A stretch of 64,000 nucleotides of DNA from Sweltsa coloradensis. Lineage: Eukaryota > Arthropoda > Insecta > Plecoptera > Chloroperlidae. The notes beneath the pieces are model-generated. The model ran no database searches, was not told where the DNA came from, and saw nothing but the letters and a program-made list of their open reading frames with translations. Below are positions 62,298 to 64,000 of the stretch, one piece after another. The translations under genes were made by a program, and so were the position numbers. Within the stretch, counting starts at the first letter, position 1; each line of letters begins with the position of its first letter. The stretch lies in assembly GCA_024449915.1 (NCBI GenBank), contig JAMZAV010000778.1:124001-188000 (forward strand). Direction: 5' to 3'.

Positions 62298-62841
62298 ACT
62301 TGTTCATTAACGGGACCCCCTCCAAAAAATGTAAAAATTCAGTAAAAACATAACATTAGACAATCAAAACTACTACATCTACTCCATCTGAGTTTCATGA
62401 GGTCAGGAAAACACAATTATTTCAAACAAAGCCTCGAAAACATCCTTTCCGGCTACATGCTTTGCGACAGGAGTGACACGGCCTAGGCCAACATATTCCA
62501 CCTACAAAACCTTTAACGTCGCTATTTTAAATATAATGGACTGTCAATGGAAAAGTACTTTCGTTTAAAATAGCGACGTTAAAGGTTTTGAAGGTTCATT
62601 TGGTATCCGTGAACGTCAATGTCAGCTGCACGGCGACGACTGCTCTCATGTAGGCCTACGCATTCCAATGGATTATACTCGCCTGAGTAACGTTGAACGT
62701 GTGAGTCAAGTTCACTGTCAGAGTTATATTCAACTTCTCGCAAGTTGTAATTATTTATTGTAAACCGAAATAAGTAAAAAAAACGACGATGGGGGGGAGC
62801 AATTAACAAAAAATTGAGGGGGGTCCCGTTAATGAACAAGT
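62298..62841. mobile_element. GGTACT-family element (ACTTGTTCATTAACGGGACC)
   Basis: The ends ACTTGTTCATTAACGGGACC and, inverted, GTACTTGTTCATTAACGGGA are about 545 bp apart. The inside holds a second hairpin (62505-62589, arms CAAAACCTTTAACGTCGCTA). The long minus-strand frame at 62579-62938 crosses the element end and is probably chance. Confidence 0.7.
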
Positions 62842-63754
62842 ACCCAGTCTTCAATAGAGAGGCCGCGAGCTTAAACCATGGAGTTATAAATAGGTCCATT
62901 AGTGCTGGAGGAGTAGCTCTGTGGTCGGCGGTGTACAAGTTAGCACTTCAGGTCGGCAGACATTTGGATTGATTACTTTCAACTGACGCCTGGTAACCTA
63001 GGGCCTACCACAGTTCATGGTAGTAAAGATGAACCTGATGGTAGTGGCCTAGATTGTTCATCACAATCAAAATGGCCAAACAGGCACAAACCGGAAGTAC
63101 ACGATCGTGGCCGTGCTGTTCCATTTGAGCTAGACCTCCTCCCCATCCAGCTTTATGCTTAAATCATGCAAGTGACAAAAAATCGATCTGAGATACGACT
63201 ACCAGCAGTTGCGGCGGCGGCAACGTCGGCCGGTAAAGCTAGAAGCCACGCGTAGGTAGACTACTGCATGGTAATACATATTCGTTCAGTGTGGCGCAAT
63301 CTGTGTGCAAATTGGTGAACTCAAAGTGTATTAGTGACTAATACAGTATTACGACTTCAAATAGAACGGCGGGACCACGGCTGGCCGTGCGCGCATAAAC
63401 CGGGTAAAACACACACGGTTTATGCTCGCGGCCCCATAATTGTAAAAGAATGGGATTTGGTAAGGTTCCTACAGATGATAGTGTCGATCCCGATCCCACT
63501 GGTAACCGAGATAAACATTCTACAATATTCTCTCCCACGGTATCCCGAAATATGACTGGGTCAGCTGGGCTCTTGATCTCAGTTGAATGAAATCAAATTT
63601 AACTTGTTCGAACCTTCACTATAACCTTTTTGCTCTTCCAATGTTAAAACTAAAACTTACCATTATTTTTTTTGTTTCAAACTTAAAACATTTCAACATC
63701 TTTGAGACGTCACAATATTGCAATATTGCAGAACACTATGACAACTTACCGACA
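62842..63754. other. Intergenic, no gene supported
   Basis: I saw no splice-bounded coding segment and no repeat shared with the rest of the window. GGGCCGCGAGC words around 63375-63435 form a weak inverted pair (GTGCGCGCATAAACCG and CGGTTTATGCTCGCG). Confidence 0.4.
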
Positions 63755-63825
63755 GTGTTGGCTCGAGCGCTAAACGAGCAACTGATTCGGGTGGTCCCGG
63801 ATTCAAATCCCGTTGACACCGGCAA
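63755..63825 (+). mobile_element. tRNA-like SINE head
   Basis: GTTGGCTCGAGCGCTAAACG (box A-like) and CCCGGATTCAAATCCCG (box B-like) resemble a tRNA-derived SINE start. The sequence runs on to an AATGCAAATGCACGGGATTG segment. Not repeated elsewhere in the window, so support is weak. Confidence 0.35.
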
Positions 63826-64000
63826 TCCTGACTGAATTTTTTTTTCCAAAGCTTTCCTCAGTCGTTAATGCAAATGCACGGGATTGAGTCGTCTTAAACA
63901 GCCCTCAGACATCCCTTCACAATTGTTCTATCCGCAACATACCTAGGCCTACCTAGTTTACCTGAAGAGGGGTATACTACACCCTATAGACCTAACAGGT

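Noticed and set aside
62579..62938. 119-codon minus-strand frame
   Set aside because: It spans the end of a GGTACT-type element and one arm of an internal hairpin, has no family motif, and is probably chance.
1..64000. CRISPR array, prophage or bacterial system
   Set aside because: No spaced direct repeats, no prokaryotic genes or ribosome binding sites; the window is a spliced animal genome.

Overview
The window is animal (invertebrate) nuclear DNA: AT-rich, intron-dense, with GT-AG spliced genes and a very heavy load of small transposable elements. Over-represented TAGGCCTA/CCTAGG strings, tRNA-derived SINEs and a DM13-DOMON protein suit a marine invertebrate. Echinoderms are my best guess, but the species cannot be fixed from the sequence. 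Nothing bacterial, no CRISPR array, no rRNA and no convincing functional tRNA gene was seen. Three host genes could be rebuilt by joining exons in phase. (1) Positions 407-24945, plus strand: the 3' part (559 codons here, 5' end outside the window) of a Skeletor/Knickkopf-type secreted DM13-DOMON-plastocyanin-like protein. It has nine exons, and the last one ends in a GPI-anchor-type tail. (2) Positions 40655-48712, minus strand: a complete four-exon lin-52 (126 codons), a subunit of the DREAM/MuvB cell-cycle transcription complex. Its last intron is 7.5 kb. (3) Positions 49070-59838, plus strand: a complete five-exon BCCIP (309 codons), the BRCA2- and p21-interacting protein. lin-52 and BCCIP start 357 bp apart in opposite directions and probably share one promoter. 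A possible two-exon 59-codon gene lies at 33996-34861 inside a 3.85-kb inverted-repeat element. Layout: 0.4-25 kb is the Skeletor-like gene with its TE-filled introns; 25-33.5 kb is AT-rich intergenic DNA with a tandem repeat and a 37-bp minisatellite; 33.5-37.4 kb is the large TIR element; 38.4-39.6 kb is a nest of Helentron-like repeats; 40.7-48.7 kb is lin-52; 49.1-59.8 kb is BCCIP; 60-64 kb holds SINEs and a piggyBac-type and a GGTACT-type element. The repeats are the most unusual part. Three families (called H1, H2 and H3 here) share an architecture resembling non-autonomous Helitron2/Helentron elements: a 5' TTGGATGAGCG-type end, its inverted copy 30 bp inside the other end, a short hairpin, and a terminal CTAG. 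One H1 copy abuts to the base a perfect 73-bp tandem duplication of an exon-intron junction in the Skeletor-like gene. A second exon-end duplication in the same gene (170-bp unit) is fused to a SINE. The gene's last exon is also duplicated, and one copy lacks the GPI tail. Further elements carry clear target-site duplications: hAT (8 bp), PIF/Harbinger-like (TTA), piggyBac-like (TTAA), MULE-like (9-10 bp) and a GGTACT family (8 bp). Family names for repeats were assigned by eye from termini and duplications, without database comparison.
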